From Dolomedes plantarius (taxonomy: Eukaryota; Arthropoda; Arachnida; Araneae; Dolomedidae), in contig OU015492.1 in the NCBI GenBank assembly GCA_907164885.2, positions 44,483,893 to 44,547,892 on the forward strand: 64,000 bases of DNA, read 5' to 3'. The translations under genes and the position numbers were made by a program. The notes below the pieces were generated by a model. The model made no database searches, had not been told where the DNA came from, and worked only from the letters and a program-made list of their open reading frames with translations. Every line of letters starts with the position of its first letter. The stretch's first letter is position 1. Positions 1 through 9,288 of the stretch are shown here, piece after piece.

Positions 1-2
1 AT

Positions 3-371
3 GATGACCAAGCTGAACCTGTTGCAGGTCCATCCAGAGACCCAAAATCTCCCTTGAAAACCACCTCCTGGACCAGGCGAGCTGTACTTCTTGCAATCGG
101 CGACAGACATGATATATACTATTACCCCGAAGGCAGTAAAGCACGTTTGAGGTCACTTAATGATGTGGAGGAATACTGTCGGGCAAATAAAATTGAGTAT
201 AACAAAGCAGACTTTAATTTCAGTACAAAAAATAATTTTTCTGGGCCAGCTGAAAAGATTGACGAGAATATGGAATCGCGTGGCGATGAATCTTGTCATT
301 CTTCTGCATGACTAGATGAAATCAATATCCCATCAAGTTTTAATGCCGCCCTGAGAACCCCCCCCCCCCCA
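3..371 (+). pseudogene. Copia polyprotein segment with MBD-like domain upstream of the reverse transcriptase
   Basis: Frame 3 is open from the window edge to TGA 309-311, and after that stop continues in the same frame to a poly-C run (358-370). Residues from about base 75 match the methyl-CpG-binding domain (MBD/TAM) pattern: SWTR, then DIYYYPEGSKARLRS, then NDVEEYCR and DFNFS. In MBD proteins the order is GWTR, D-V-Y-x-x-P-x-G-K-x-x-RS, then the F-D/N-F strand. Past the stop, the stretch reading IPSSFNAALR is the usual linker before a Copia reverse transcriptase (next frame: ADEWYKSMKEE). So the MBD-like segment sits between integrase and RT in one polyprotein. MBDs bind DNA, often methylated CpG; in a retroelement the module could steer integration. 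Function is inferred. Two lesions break the frame here. Confidence 0.7.
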
Positions 372-373
372 AG

Positions 374-1410
374 CAGATGAATGGTATAAATCTATGAAGG
401 AGGAAATACAAGTGATGCATGATCGAGACGTCTGGGATCTAGTAGCCAAACCAGAGAAAGCCAAGATTGTTGGAAATCGTTGGGTTTTTAGCTTGAAGAA
501 AAATTCGGAAGGTCAGGTGGTGAGATTTAAATCTCGCCTTGTTGCCCAGGGTTTTCTTCAGCGTAAAGGGGAATCTAATGAAGAAACCTTCAGCCCTGTA
601 GTAAATTTCACTTTAATAAGGTTGTTTTTCACTGTTCTGGTTGCTTATAAGAAATGGTCCCATAGACAACTTGATATAAAATGTGCTTACTTATATACCC
701 CACTATCTGATACCGTTTATATGAGTCAACCTCAAGGTTTTGTTGATCCCCAAAAACCACACCTAGTTTGTCGCTTGAAAAAAGCATTATACGGCCTGCA
801 TCAAAGCGGCCGTGAGTGGTTCTTTGAGATTAGCAGTAAATTGCTTGAAATGGGTTTTAATGAAATTTCTTGGGCTAATTGTGTTTTTACATATCAAAAT
901 AATATAGTTCTGTTGCTATATGTGGACGACATTGTAATTTTTGGTGAAAATGATAGTCGTATCGACCGCGTCATACAAAATCTAAGTTCTAATTTTGATT
1001 TGAAAGAACTAGACAGAACTAGAAACATATTGGGGGTGGAAATCGAAGAATCTGATGGCAAAATTTTTATTCACCAGAAGGACTATATTAGAAGAGTGAA
1101 AACCCTTTTCTGCAAGTTTAAGCTCCCGGTGGTTTCACTACCAATTCCTAAGGGCTTAGTGCTGTCAAAAAACCAATGTCCTGATTCGGATGAAGAACGT
1201 AAACAGATGGAACAAATTCCTTATCGGAGTGCTATAGGGTGTTTAGCGTTTCTTGCTAACCGAACTAGGCCCGATATTTGTTTCGCCGTTAACATCCTAT
1301 CACAGTTTCAATCAGACCCTGGTACGACGCACTGGAATGCACTTGTTAAACTTCTGGGGTATGTGTGTCAAACAGAAAATTACCGACTTTAGTTGTCAAG
1401 GGTAAATAAG
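374..1410 (+). pseudogene. Copia reverse transcriptase (pol), interrupted
   Basis: A Ty1/Copia reverse transcriptase that would copy element RNA into cDNA in virus-like particles. Visible marks, in order: WDLV near the start, the RFKSRLVAQGF block, the LDIKCAYLY motif with a catalytic Asp, the KALYGLHQS block, and the catalytic LLYVDDIVIF (YVDD). The thumb and connection part ends at a region resembling RSAIGCLAFLANRTRPDI. The frame starts in the poly-C region (the run from 394 is the first ATG) and ends at TAG 1390-1392. Six more codons, to 1410, are still in frame and link to the RNase H at 11042 after removal of the nested element. The TAG therefore lies within the polyprotein and is a true lesion, not its natural end. 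Confidence 0.9.
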
Positions 1411-1620
1411 TGTTGTGATGATAATTAATAGTTTTAGAAATAATTAACGTTTATATTAATATCGGGAATTGAGATAATAAAGTAAGTAAGTAAGTCAATA
1501 TTAGTAACGGTTGTGCTTTGTTTTAATCAATTTATTAAGCCTCTGCTAAATATATGTGAGGGTTAAACTTGTGGTGATCAAATATTAATTGATTTGATTA
1601 ATCTCAAAACATTTAGAGTG
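1411..1620 (+). repeat. 5' terminal repeat (partial LTR) of the non-coding element
   Basis: Nearly the same as 9289-9500: both start TGTTGTGATGATAATTAATA and share the GTAAGTAAG run and the block ending in TGTGAGGGTTAAACTTGTGG. They differ by a few substitutions and a small indel in the GTAAG repeat. Similarity fades at about 1600-1620, inside a short imperfect hairpin present in the 3' copy, so the rest of the 5' LTR was lost or replaced. Confidence 0.75.
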
Positions 1621-2302
1621 CCATTTTTTTTTCTTCAAATGGTACAAGTCGTGAAGACTGTTTGCAAATGAGCCATTTTTTTTTCCATTATCCTTTCCTT
1701 CGGTGAGACGGCATGACATATTAAATTTTGGTATAGTGGAGGCTTAATCTTATTTTGGCACAGATTTTTTTGGTTCATATGATTTTTATGTGTTTTGGTT
1801 ATTATTAATTTTGATATTTTAAACATGATGTAAATTTTTAAGTTGAAATTTTTCTTACATTCCTATATTTTGTGCATTTATTTTGAATATTGAATTTTTT
1901 ACATCTTGAATTATTGAAAGATATAAATGTTTTATTTGGTATTTTATTTGGTAGTTTACTTAGAGTATTGTTCTGTTACTGCGTTTAAGGATACATTTTT
2001 GATTTGAAAGTTTTTTTTGCATTCCTATCTATTTTGCGTTTATTATGAATATTGAATATTTTTTTAATATCTTTAAACTTTGATAGATATTTTGAGTTGA
2101 TATTTTAATTGGTATTTTGTTATTCTAACGTTTTCTATTGCTATGCTAGTGGTTTTAAGTATAATATTTGATTTGAGGTGCTAAATTGTGTATGTTTTGC
2201 AATGTCTTCCATAGTATATTTGCATGCTAATTATTAATAAGTTTTTGATTGCAATACTACATGTCAGATATTTTTTTTTGTTTATTTTGGGCTTCATATC
2301 AC

Positions 2303-2337
<35 letters not shown>

Positions 2338-2516
2338 TCTTGCCAGGTGCTAAGTTTTTTCTACTCTCCTCTTGCCATTTAGAGCTGGTCTCATGGTGAG
2401 ATGAGAAGTAGAATTGGTTTGGACTTTTGGACAGATTGAAAATTACATTAAATTTTTTTCATATAATAGTTAATGATTTTTTTTCACACGAAAATTAGTT
2501 GCAATTGGGTTTTAGA

Positions 2517-2760
2517 TTCAAACTTCAATGTGACAGACTGGGAAATTTGAATGCTGCGGTCATTTCAGTACCTAATAAATTCAGTTTCTCATGTCGGGTA
2601 TGTGTTTGGACTTTATAACAGTTGGGTTTGTTTAGAAATTTAATTAAAATTGGGATTAATATTCAACGTCAATGTAACAGGCTGGGAAATTTGAATGTTG
2701 TGGTCTTTCAGTACCTAATAAGTTCAGTTTCTCATGTCAGGGATTTGTTGGATTTAATAT
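2517..2760 (+). repeat. Two degenerate ~150-bp direct repeats inside the non-coding element
   Basis: A block beginning near 2518 (CTTCAATGTGACAGACTGGG, then TTGAATGCTGCGGTC and CAGTACCTAATAAATTCAG) recurs near 2668 as CGTCAATGTAACAGGCTGGG, TTGAATGTTGTGGTC and CAGTACCTAATAAGTTCAG. The spacing is about 150 bp. No reading frame of interest crosses the pair. Confidence 0.8.
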
Positions 2761-3059
2761 TAGGTTAGTTTTTTTTTTGCGGAGTTTTAGCTTAATTTAA
2801 GATTGTTTAATTTCTTTTGTAAGGCATACTAAGGCGTCCAAAAATTTTGTTTATGTGTAGGGTTAATGTTAAATTTTTTTGGTGCTCTTGTCTACAGTGT
2901 TTCAAGTGCATATTCTGTTTTGAACGGGTCAGCATGACTTGTGGGGATCGACCGTGGTTCGATTCGACCGTTTTTTTGTTTATTTAAGTAGGGCATACAG
3001 TTTTATGAATAAAGGTTTTGGTTAAGTTATTTTGGTAGGTATGCTTGCGTTGGTCTGTT

Positions 3060-3495
3060 CAGTTCGGATTATGCAAATGAACGTTAGACAGGGCTTCTTG
3101 TGTTAATCATTAATTTTTACTAAGCATATTAGAATTTCATTGCCGCGAGGGACGAAGTGTCTCTCTTCGCAGACTGGAATTACTTTTGGTTTAGTAGGAG
3201 TAAATGGTGGAGTAGTTAAATATAGGTTTCAAAATGTTATCATTAACTTGGTTTTGTAATGTATACTAAGGTGTCCAGGAGGTTAATGAACGTTGGACAT
3301 GGCTTCAGATTTTAATCATTAATTTTTACTAAGCTTATTAGAATTTCATTGCCGCGAGGGTCGAAGAGTCTATCTTCGCAGGCTGGAATTGAATTTGGTT
3401 TGGTAGGAGTAAATGGTGTAGTTAACGATAGGTCTCAAATTTCTATCAACTACCTGGTTTTGTAATGTATACTAAGGTGTACGGGAGGTTAAAAT
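3060..3495 (+). repeat. Two ~205-bp tandem repeats inside the non-coding element
   Basis: The unit starting near 3080 (GAACGTTAGACAGGGCTTC, then TTAATCATTAATTTTTACTA, CATTGCCGCGAGGGACGAAG and GTATACTAAGGTGTCC) repeats from about 3288 with scattered changes and ends with GTATACTAAGGTGTAC. The core 'TATACTAAGGTGTCC' also appears in weaker form near 2825, 3710, 8995 and 9065, so much of the internal region comes from one repeat family. Confidence 0.85.
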
Positions 3496-3756
3496 AATTT
3501 TATTATATGTACGGTTAAAGTTATAATTTTTGTACACTTGTCTCACATGTTTCATATACATTTTCTTGAGGTTGTACAGTAAACATGTTAATTTTGATTG
3601 AACAGTGATAATGAATTTCGTAAGAGAGAATTTTGTATTGAGTTTTGTTCGAAGAGGTTTTGTTTATTTGTGTTAAGCATACGTTATTTTTATAAATTTG
3701 TTTCGGATTGTATGCTATGGTCGCATTGTCAATTTCAAATTATGCAAGTAAACTGT

Positions 3757-4086
3757 TGCAGCGGATCACTACGCCAGCCGAGCGATAAAGAACTGTTTCC
3801 TCCGCCAATTGGCGAAATAAACGTACGGTAACCCGAAGCTATGCGGATGGACATTTTTCCCATATAGCACACCACTCTGCGCTCTGACCCTCGTCTGTGT
3901 GTCTGCCTGGCTATGTCCGGCCTCCAGCTTCTGCTGTATCTCTTTTTAACCAATTTTATTACCTATTTCTTATATTAAATGTGTTTCGTTATTATATGGC
4001 TGGCATTCATTAATCTAGTGTTATTTCATTTATTAATTGCTAATTCCTAATAATCTAAATTTTATGGCCCGTGTAATCGCGCGCCA
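3757..4086 (+). repeat. Gypsy 5' LTR
   Basis: Starts TGCAGCGGATCACTACGCC and ends TAATCGCGCGCCA. By eye it matches the 3' LTR base for base over 330 bp. As the 5' copy it should hold the promoter. Confidence 0.93.
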
Positions 4087-4089
4087 AAC

Positions 4090-4100
4090 TGGTGACCCGG
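4090..4100 (+). other. Gypsy primer-binding site
   Basis: TGGTGACCCGG begins 3 bases after the LTR. A PBS starting TGG pairs with the CCA 3' end of a tRNA. I cannot name the tRNA without a tRNA set. The stretch from here to the gag start at 4528 is an untranslated leader. Confidence 0.7.
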
Positions 4101-4527
4101 ATCTTTTTTAATCTTCCAAAATATGCAAAGACCAGCCTTAATAAGTTTAAAATACTAAAATTCAAGTAATACTAATTTTTTAATATTCATTATTTCGGGA
4201 TAATTCCCCACCGCGTTCAAACCACGTGTTGGATTCCAATCAACGACTTGCTCCACGTAATGTATTACCTTCGACGCATTGTTCATCGGGAAGGAGGTAT
4301 GTGTTCAATTTTCCTTTACATTTCTCTGTGATTGGTCATTTATTCATATAATCCCCATCATTGTGGTAAAATATTTACAAATTCTTGCTCCCCAATGTTT
4401 TTTATGTATGGTACTATTTTCATGGTTATCGTAACTATTTTGTGCTATTTTTAATATCTGTATATATTTTCTACTGCCTGTTGTGTATTTTACCTAAAAA
4501 GTATTTCCCTTATTTGATAATTTAATC

Positions 4528-5385
4528 ATGCCTGGATCGGATGATCAAGCTGCGAATACAGGATCACATGTATCCCACCTTGCCGTAAAAATTCCGCCAC
4601 TGTGGAAAACCAACATTAAGTTATGGTTTATCCAAGTCGAGAGCAACTTTGCATTAGCAAAAATCACAAACGACATCACGAAATTCAATCATCTTGTCGC
4701 TTCCATCGACCCCGAAACTTTATCCATGGTTTCTGATATTTTGTTCACACCTCCCGCGACGGAAAAATACGAAACTTTAAAAACTAGATTGATAGCCGAA
4801 TTTTCAGCTTCGGAAAACGAGCAAATTCGTAGGTTAATATCAGAGCTACATTTGGGCGATGATAAACCGTCCCATTTGTTACGAAAAATGCGAGAATTAG
4901 GGGGTAACGGCATTAACGACGATTTTCTCAAGTCATTATGGCTGCAGAGACTTCCATCTGAAATGCAAGCTATTTTATCCATTAGCTCAGAATCACTAGA
5001 CAATTTAGCCAAAATGGCGGACAAAATCTCCGAGGTCCGCGTTTCTACAATGGACAGCACCGTTTCCGCCGTCGGGCAAACCACCGCAGCTGTCTTCGAA
5101 ACAAAGAATGTCGAAAGTACCCCGCGCGTTTCCTCCCCCGACGAATTTAGCGCTCTTCGAAGGGAGATAGTCGCTTTGAGTAAACAAATAGAACGGCTCT
5201 CCCGCGATCGGAGCAGAGGCCGTTTTCAGGGGAACACAAACAAACAGCGCAATTTTTCGCGCGGGCGCTCCGGTGACCGCAAGGGAGATTATTGCTACTA
5301 CCATTCCCGGTTTGGAAAAAAAGCACTAAAGTGCCAATCACCCTGCTCTTATAATGCTAATAATGGTCAGGAAAACTCTCAGTAG
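4528..5385 (+). CDS. gag: Gypsy Gag polyprotein
   Basis: A 285-residue structural protein that would form the virus-like particle and package element RNA. The N-terminal half has the conserved look of arthropod Gypsy Gag: [20 protein letters not shown] at about residues 22-41, then a [12 protein letters not shown] block, and LPSEMQAIL at about 145-153. The middle is charged. The C-terminus is Arg/Gly-rich ([18 protein letters not shown]) and carries a zinc-knuckle variant, CYYH then KCQSPC (C-x2-H-x9-C-x3-C), in place of the retroviral CCHC knuckle. The start ATG is the first in this frame and gives full length. The end overlaps the pol open frame, which lies in the -1 frame. Confidence 0.92.
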   Translation: MPGSDDQAANTGSHVSHLAVKIPPLWKTNIKLWFIQVESNFALAKITNDITKFNHLVASIDPETLSMVSDILFTPPATEKYETLKTRLIAEFSASENEQIRRLISELHLGDDKPSHLLRKMRELGGNGINDDFLKSLWLQRLPSEMQAILSISSESLDNLAKMADKISEVRVSTMDSTVSAVGQTTAAVFETKNVESTPRVSSPDEFSALRREIVALSKQIERLSRDRSRGRFQGNTNKQRNFSRGRSGDRKGDYCYYHSRFGKKALKCQSPCSYNANNGQENSQ

Positions 5386-8300
5386 CGGCTGTCGATCGAA
5401 ATTCATCAGCGACAGTCGCACAATCATATCGTTTGCATGTACATGATACGAAAAATCATTTTAATTTTTTGATTGATTCAGGCTCAGATGTCTCTTGTAT
5501 ACCTGTCCCCAGTAACCTAAAAAACCCAAAGCCTGATTCTCTGAAATTATTTGCGGCTAACAATTCAAAAATATACACTTTCGGATCAAAATTAATGAAT
5601 GTGGACTTAGGTCTTAGACGAAATTTCACATGGAAATTTCTAATAGCTAAAGTTCCTGTCCCTATAATAGGAGCCGATTTCCTACAGCATTTCGACCTTT
5701 TAATAGACCTTAAACGGCGTAAACTGATAGACAATGTCACTAAACTTAGCCAACCTGGGAAAATTTCAAAATCTTCAAATTATTTTTCCGTAAAACTTAT
5801 TTCTGGCGATTCAGTATACCACAGAATCTTAGCGGAATTCCCAGAGTTAACAAAAGTAGCCTCCGGCGTAAAGCCTGTTAAACATAACACGGTACACTAC
5901 ATTGAAACAACTGGCCCTCCAATTCACAGTAAACATAGACGGCTAAATCCGGAATTATACGAGGCGGTGAAAAAGGAATTTCAGTTTATGATGGACCAGG
6001 GCATTTGCCGGCCCTCTAAATCCCCATGGTCATCACCTCTCCATGTTGTTTCAAAAAGTTCAGGTAGCATTCGCCCTGTCGGGGACTATAGGAAATTAAA
6101 TGCTCGCACTGTACCGGACCGTTATCCCATACCACACATACAAGACTTTTCTAATGCACTCCATGGTAAAAACATTTTTTCAAAACTTGACATTGTTAGG
6201 GCCTACTTCCATATACCAGTGCATACGGAGCATATACAGAAAACTGCAGTTTGCACCCCGTTTGGGTTATTTGAGTTCCCATATTTAAATTTTGGGCTGT
6301 GCGGAGCAGCACAAACATTCCAGCGATTTATGAACGAAATCCTTGGCGAGCTCAAATTTTGCTATGTTTATTTGGACGATATTTTAATATTTAGTACCAC
6401 TGAAGAAGAGCATAAGGATCATTTACGAATTGTACTTGAGAGATTAAATGCATATGGACTAACCATAAATGTTTCAAAGTGTATATTTGGCGCATCAGAG
6501 ATTCCCTTTTTAGGACATTTAATCACTAGTAATGGCACCACGCCTTTACCTGATAAAGTTAAACCGATCATCAATTATCCACAACCAAAAACTGTTAAAG
6601 AACTTCAGCGATTTTTGGGATTTTTGAATTTTTTTCGTAGATTTTTACCGAATATAGCAAAACATCAAGTACATTTAACTTCTTATTTAAAGGGGGCAAA
6701 GAAAAATGATAAAACAAAACTGGAGTGGTCAGATAAAGCTGACGAAGAGTTCCAAATTTGCAAACAAATAATATCAAACTCGGTTCTACTGGCACACCCG
6801 AAACCAGAAGCTGAACTGATTTTACAAGTCGATGCATCTGACTTTGCAATTGGAGGGACCTTGTCGCAGGTAGTGGACAGGGCATTACAACCCCTTGCAT
6901 TTTTCTCCCGTAAACTTTCCCCAACAGAACAGAACTATAGCGCTTATGACAGAGAGCTATTAGCAGCATATGCTGCCATCAAACATTTTAGGCATATGCT
7001 CGAGGCGAGAAATTTTTCCTTATATACGGATCACAAACCACTAACTTACGCTTTCCTGCAACGCTCAGACAAATCCTCTCCAAGACAGTCTAGGCAATTG
7101 GATTTCATATCCCAGTTTACAACCGATATTCATCACATAAAAGGTTCAGAAAATATCGCGGCAGATGCGCTTTCACGGATAGACGCTATATCCATGCCAA
7201 ACCCCATAGATTACAGGGAAATTGCTCAAGCGCAACAAACCGATCCAGAGCTAAAAAATTTAATCAATAACTCTGAAATTCTACAATTCAAAACAATAAC
7301 TTTACCAGAAGTGGAAACACCTATTTATTGTGACCTATCAACGGGTACTGCACGTCCTTTCGTTCCTGAACCATTTCGGCAGAAAATTTTTGCATCCTTA
7401 CATAATTTATCTCATCCTGGTATTCGCAGTACGTCAAAATTAATTCGATCCAGATTCGTTTGGCCTTCCATTCGAAAAGATTGTACCAAATGGGCTAGGC
7501 ATTGCATTCCATGCCAAAAGTCAAAGATAACCCGCCATACCAAAACCCCAGTAGGGAAATTTTCAGACCAATCACAGAGGTTCGAACACATACATCTCGA
7601 CCTTGTCGGTCCTCTCCCTCCTTCCCAAGGAAATTATTATTGTTTAACTATGATAGATAGGTGCACACGGTGGCCAGAGGCTGTCCCAATCCCAGACATC
7701 ACTGCACAGACAGTAGCGCAGAAGTTTTTTACTCACTGGATTGCTAGATTTGGCTGTCCTGTCCGCATCACCACTGACCAGGGCAGGCAGTTTGAAAGTG
7801 ATTTATTTCGTGCCCTTTCTCAGCTACTAGGAATAAAAAAAACCAGAGCTTCCCCGTACCACCCCCAGGCAAATGGCCTGATCGAGGAATTCCACCGCCC
7901 ATTGAAGGCAGCCCTGAAAGCCTACAACACAGATCAGTGGACTACAGCACTGCCCACCTTGCTGCTCGGTTTCCGCTCCGTCTTCAAAGAGGATCTCGGT
8001 GCGACGACAGCCGAACTAGTATACGGCAAGTCTCTGCGACTCCCCGGAGAGTTTTTTGACCCAACACCGGTTGATGCCTCACCCAAACAACTGGTGGAGG
8101 ACTTAAAAAGACATTTCGCAACAGTGAGTCCAGTTCCAACATCCTGCCATGGACAGAGAGCGATTTTTGTGCACCCTCACCTCAACGTGTGTTCACATGT
8201 ATTTGTTCGCCATGACGGTGTACGAAAACCCCTCCAAGCCCCGTATGATGGACCTTATAAAGTACTCCTAAGACGAGATAAAACCTTTGATCTGGAGATT

Positions 8301-8510
8301 AAGGGAGCCACACGAACAATCTCCATCGATCGCCTCAAACCGGCCTTTATAGCTATAGACAATTCATCTACTTCTCCTCAGCGTACTAATACATCACTGA
8401 ATATGCAAACAACCCGTACTTCTCAGTGTGCTGATACACCACCGAACATACAAAAAACCCGCTCTGGGCGACTTGTTCGGCCCCCTCATCGTTATGTCCA
8501 TTTTCAATGA
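5364..8510 (+). CDS. pol: Gypsy Pol polyprotein (protease, RT, RNase H, integrase)
   Basis: The frame is open from 5364, just after a TAA, with no ATG at its head. It overlaps the end of gag by about 22 bases in the -1 frame, so translation probably depends on a -1 ribosomal frameshift. Domains in order: aspartic protease with [13 protein letters not shown]; reverse transcriptase with [35 protein letters not shown] and the catalytic YLDDILIF; RNase H with [19 protein letters not shown] and TDHKPL; integrase with a zinc-binding H-x-C-x2-C part (RHCIPCQKS) and the catalytic Asp/Asp/Glu at [18 protein letters not shown] and GLIEEFHR. About 1,050 residues, normal for Gypsy pol. No internal stop or frameshift seen. 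Confidence 0.94.
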   Translation, partial: WSGKLSVAAVDRNSSATVAQSYRLHVHDTKNHFNFLIDSGSDVSCIPVPSNLKNPKPDSLKLFAANNSKIYTFGSKLMNVDLGLRRNFTWKFLIAKVPVPIIGADFLQHFDLLIDLKRRKLIDNVTKLSQPGKISKSSNYFSVKLISGDSVYHRILAEFPELTKVASGVKPVKHNTVHYIETTGPPIHSKHRRLNPELYEAVKKEFQFMMDQGICRPSKSPWSSPLHVVSKSSGSIRPVGDYRKLNARTVPDRYPIPHIQDFSNALHGKNIFSKLDIVRAYFHIPVHTEHIQKTAVCTPFGLFEFPYLNFGLCGAAQTFQRFMNEILGELKFCYVYLDDILIFSTTEEEHKDHLRIVLERLNAYGLTINVSKCIFGASEIPFLGHLITSNGTTPLPDKVKPIINYPQPKTVKELQRFLGFLNFFRRFLPNIAKHQVHLTSYLKGAKKNDKTKLEWSDKADEEFQICKQIISNSVLLAHPKPEAELILQVDASDFAIGGTLSQVVDRALQPLAFFSRKLSPTEQNYSAYDRELLAAYAAIKHFRHMLEARNFSLYTDHKPLTYAFLQRSDKSSPRQSRQLDFISQFTTDIHHIKGSENIAADALSRIDAISMPNPIDYREIAQAQQTDPELKNLINNSEILQFKTITLPEVETPIYCDLSTGTARPFVPEPFRQKIFASLHNLSHPGIRSTSKLIRSRFVWPSIRKDCTKWARHCIPCQKSKITRHTKTPVGKFSDQSQRFEHIHLDLVGPLPPSQGNYYCLTMIDRCTRWPEAVPIPDITAQTVAQKFFTHWIARFGCPVRITTDQGRQFESDLFRALSQLLGIKKTRASPYHPQANGLIEEFHRPLKAALKAYNTDQWTTALPTLLLGFRSVFKEDLGATTAELVYGKSLRLPGEFFDPTPVDASPKQLVEDLKRHFATVSPVPTSCHGQRAIFVHPHLNVCSHVFVRHDGVRKPLQAPYDGPYKVLLRRDKTFDLEIKGATRTISIDRLKPAFIAIDNSSTSPQRTNTSLNMQTTRTSQCADTPPNIQKTRSGRLVRPPHRYVHFQ

Positions 8511-8514
8511 CACT

Positions 8515-8526
8515 GCGGAGGGAGTG
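8515..8526 (+). other. Gypsy polypurine tract
   Basis: GCGGAGGGAGTG directly abuts the 3' LTR. This purine run primes plus-strand DNA synthesis in LTR elements. Confidence 0.75.
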
Positions 8527-8856
8527 TGCAGCGGATCACTACGCCAGCCGAGCGATAAAGAACTGTTTCCTCCGCCAATTGGCGAAATAAACGTACGGTA
8601 ACCCGAAGCTATGCGGATGGACATTTTTCCCATATAGCACACCACTCTGCGCTCTGACCCTCGTCTGTGTGTCTGCCTGGCTATGTCCGGCCTCCAGCTT
8701 CTGCTGTATCTCTTTTTAACCAATTTTATTACCTATTTCTTATATTAAATGTGTTTCGTTATTATATGGCTGGCATTCATTAATCTAGTGTTATTTCATT
8801 TATTAATTGCTAATTCCTAATAATCTAAATTTTATGGCCCGTGTAATCGCGCGCCA
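8527..8856 (+). repeat. Gypsy 3' LTR
   Basis: 330 bp, the same as 3757-4086 by eye. Followed by AACTGT, the copied target site. Confidence 0.93.
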
Positions 8857-8956
8857 AACTGTGGACAGGGTGTAATTGTTTTGAAATGATTGTTTTAACC
8901 GAGGATGATTATTTTACTATGCAGTTTTTTTAGTGTATATGATTTAATTGTAAGTT

Positions 8957-9090
8957 GAGCATACAGTTGTGGTAATGAATTGTTTTAGATATATGTTAGG
9001 TGTTCAATGTTTCATTTTTGTTTGTTTTATATACAATTGTGGTAATGAAATTTTTTTCGGGTAGTATGCTAGATGTTCCATGATTTATAA
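8957..9090 (+). repeat. Two degenerate ~70-bp direct repeats in the non-coding element
   Basis: CATACAGTTGTGGTAATGAA followed by a TGTTAGGTGTTC-like end (8960-9007) recurs as ATACAATTGTGGTAATGAAA followed by TGCTAGATGTTCC (about 9030-9079). These belong to the same repeat style as 3060-3495. Confidence 0.7.
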
Positions 9091-9271
9091 TTTTGTTTAA
9101 TAAGTAATCTCTCATGTATATGTGTTTTGTTAGGTTTACCCGGGTCGAATGGTCACAATATATCACAGTATGTAATGTAATTCTATACTTTAGTCAATTC
9201 TCTTTAATTTGTGAAATTTTTCCACGGTGTTCTGTGTTTAAAAAAAAAAAAATTATGCCAAAATTTTTCTC

Positions 9272-9288
9272 GCGGGAAAGGAGGTATT
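9272..9288 (+). other. Polypurine tract of the non-coding LTR element
   Basis: GCGGGAAAGGAGGTAT immediately precedes the TGTTGTGATG of the 3' LTR. It supports an LTR retroelement in + orientation. Confidence 0.7.

Larger units (their letters stand above)
3757..8856 (+). mobile_element. Complete Gypsy-superfamily LTR retrotransposon, apparently intact
   Basis: A 5.1-kb element with two 330-bp LTRs (3757-4086 and 8527-8856) that I read as identical, a primer-binding site, gag, pol and a purine tract before the 3' LTR. It sits in the non-coding LTR element. AACTGT flanks it on both sides (3751-3756 and 8857-8862). With TG...CA ends this is a 6-bp duplication, but shared bases around the ends leave the exact duplication length (4-7 bp) open. 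Identical LTRs and open frames mean a recent insertion, the youngest layer of this nest. There is no env: pol stops 16 bp before the 3' LTR. PR-RT-RNase H-integrase is the Gypsy gene order. Confidence 0.95.

Noticed and set aside
3735..3953. Minus-strand frame in the Gypsy LTR, seen again at 8394-8723
   Set aside because: It is the antisense of the LTR, identical in both copies because the LTRs are identical. No known domain.
8394..8526. Possible env gene in the Gypsy element
   Set aside because: Pol ends at 8510 and the LTR begins at 8527, so there is no room for env.
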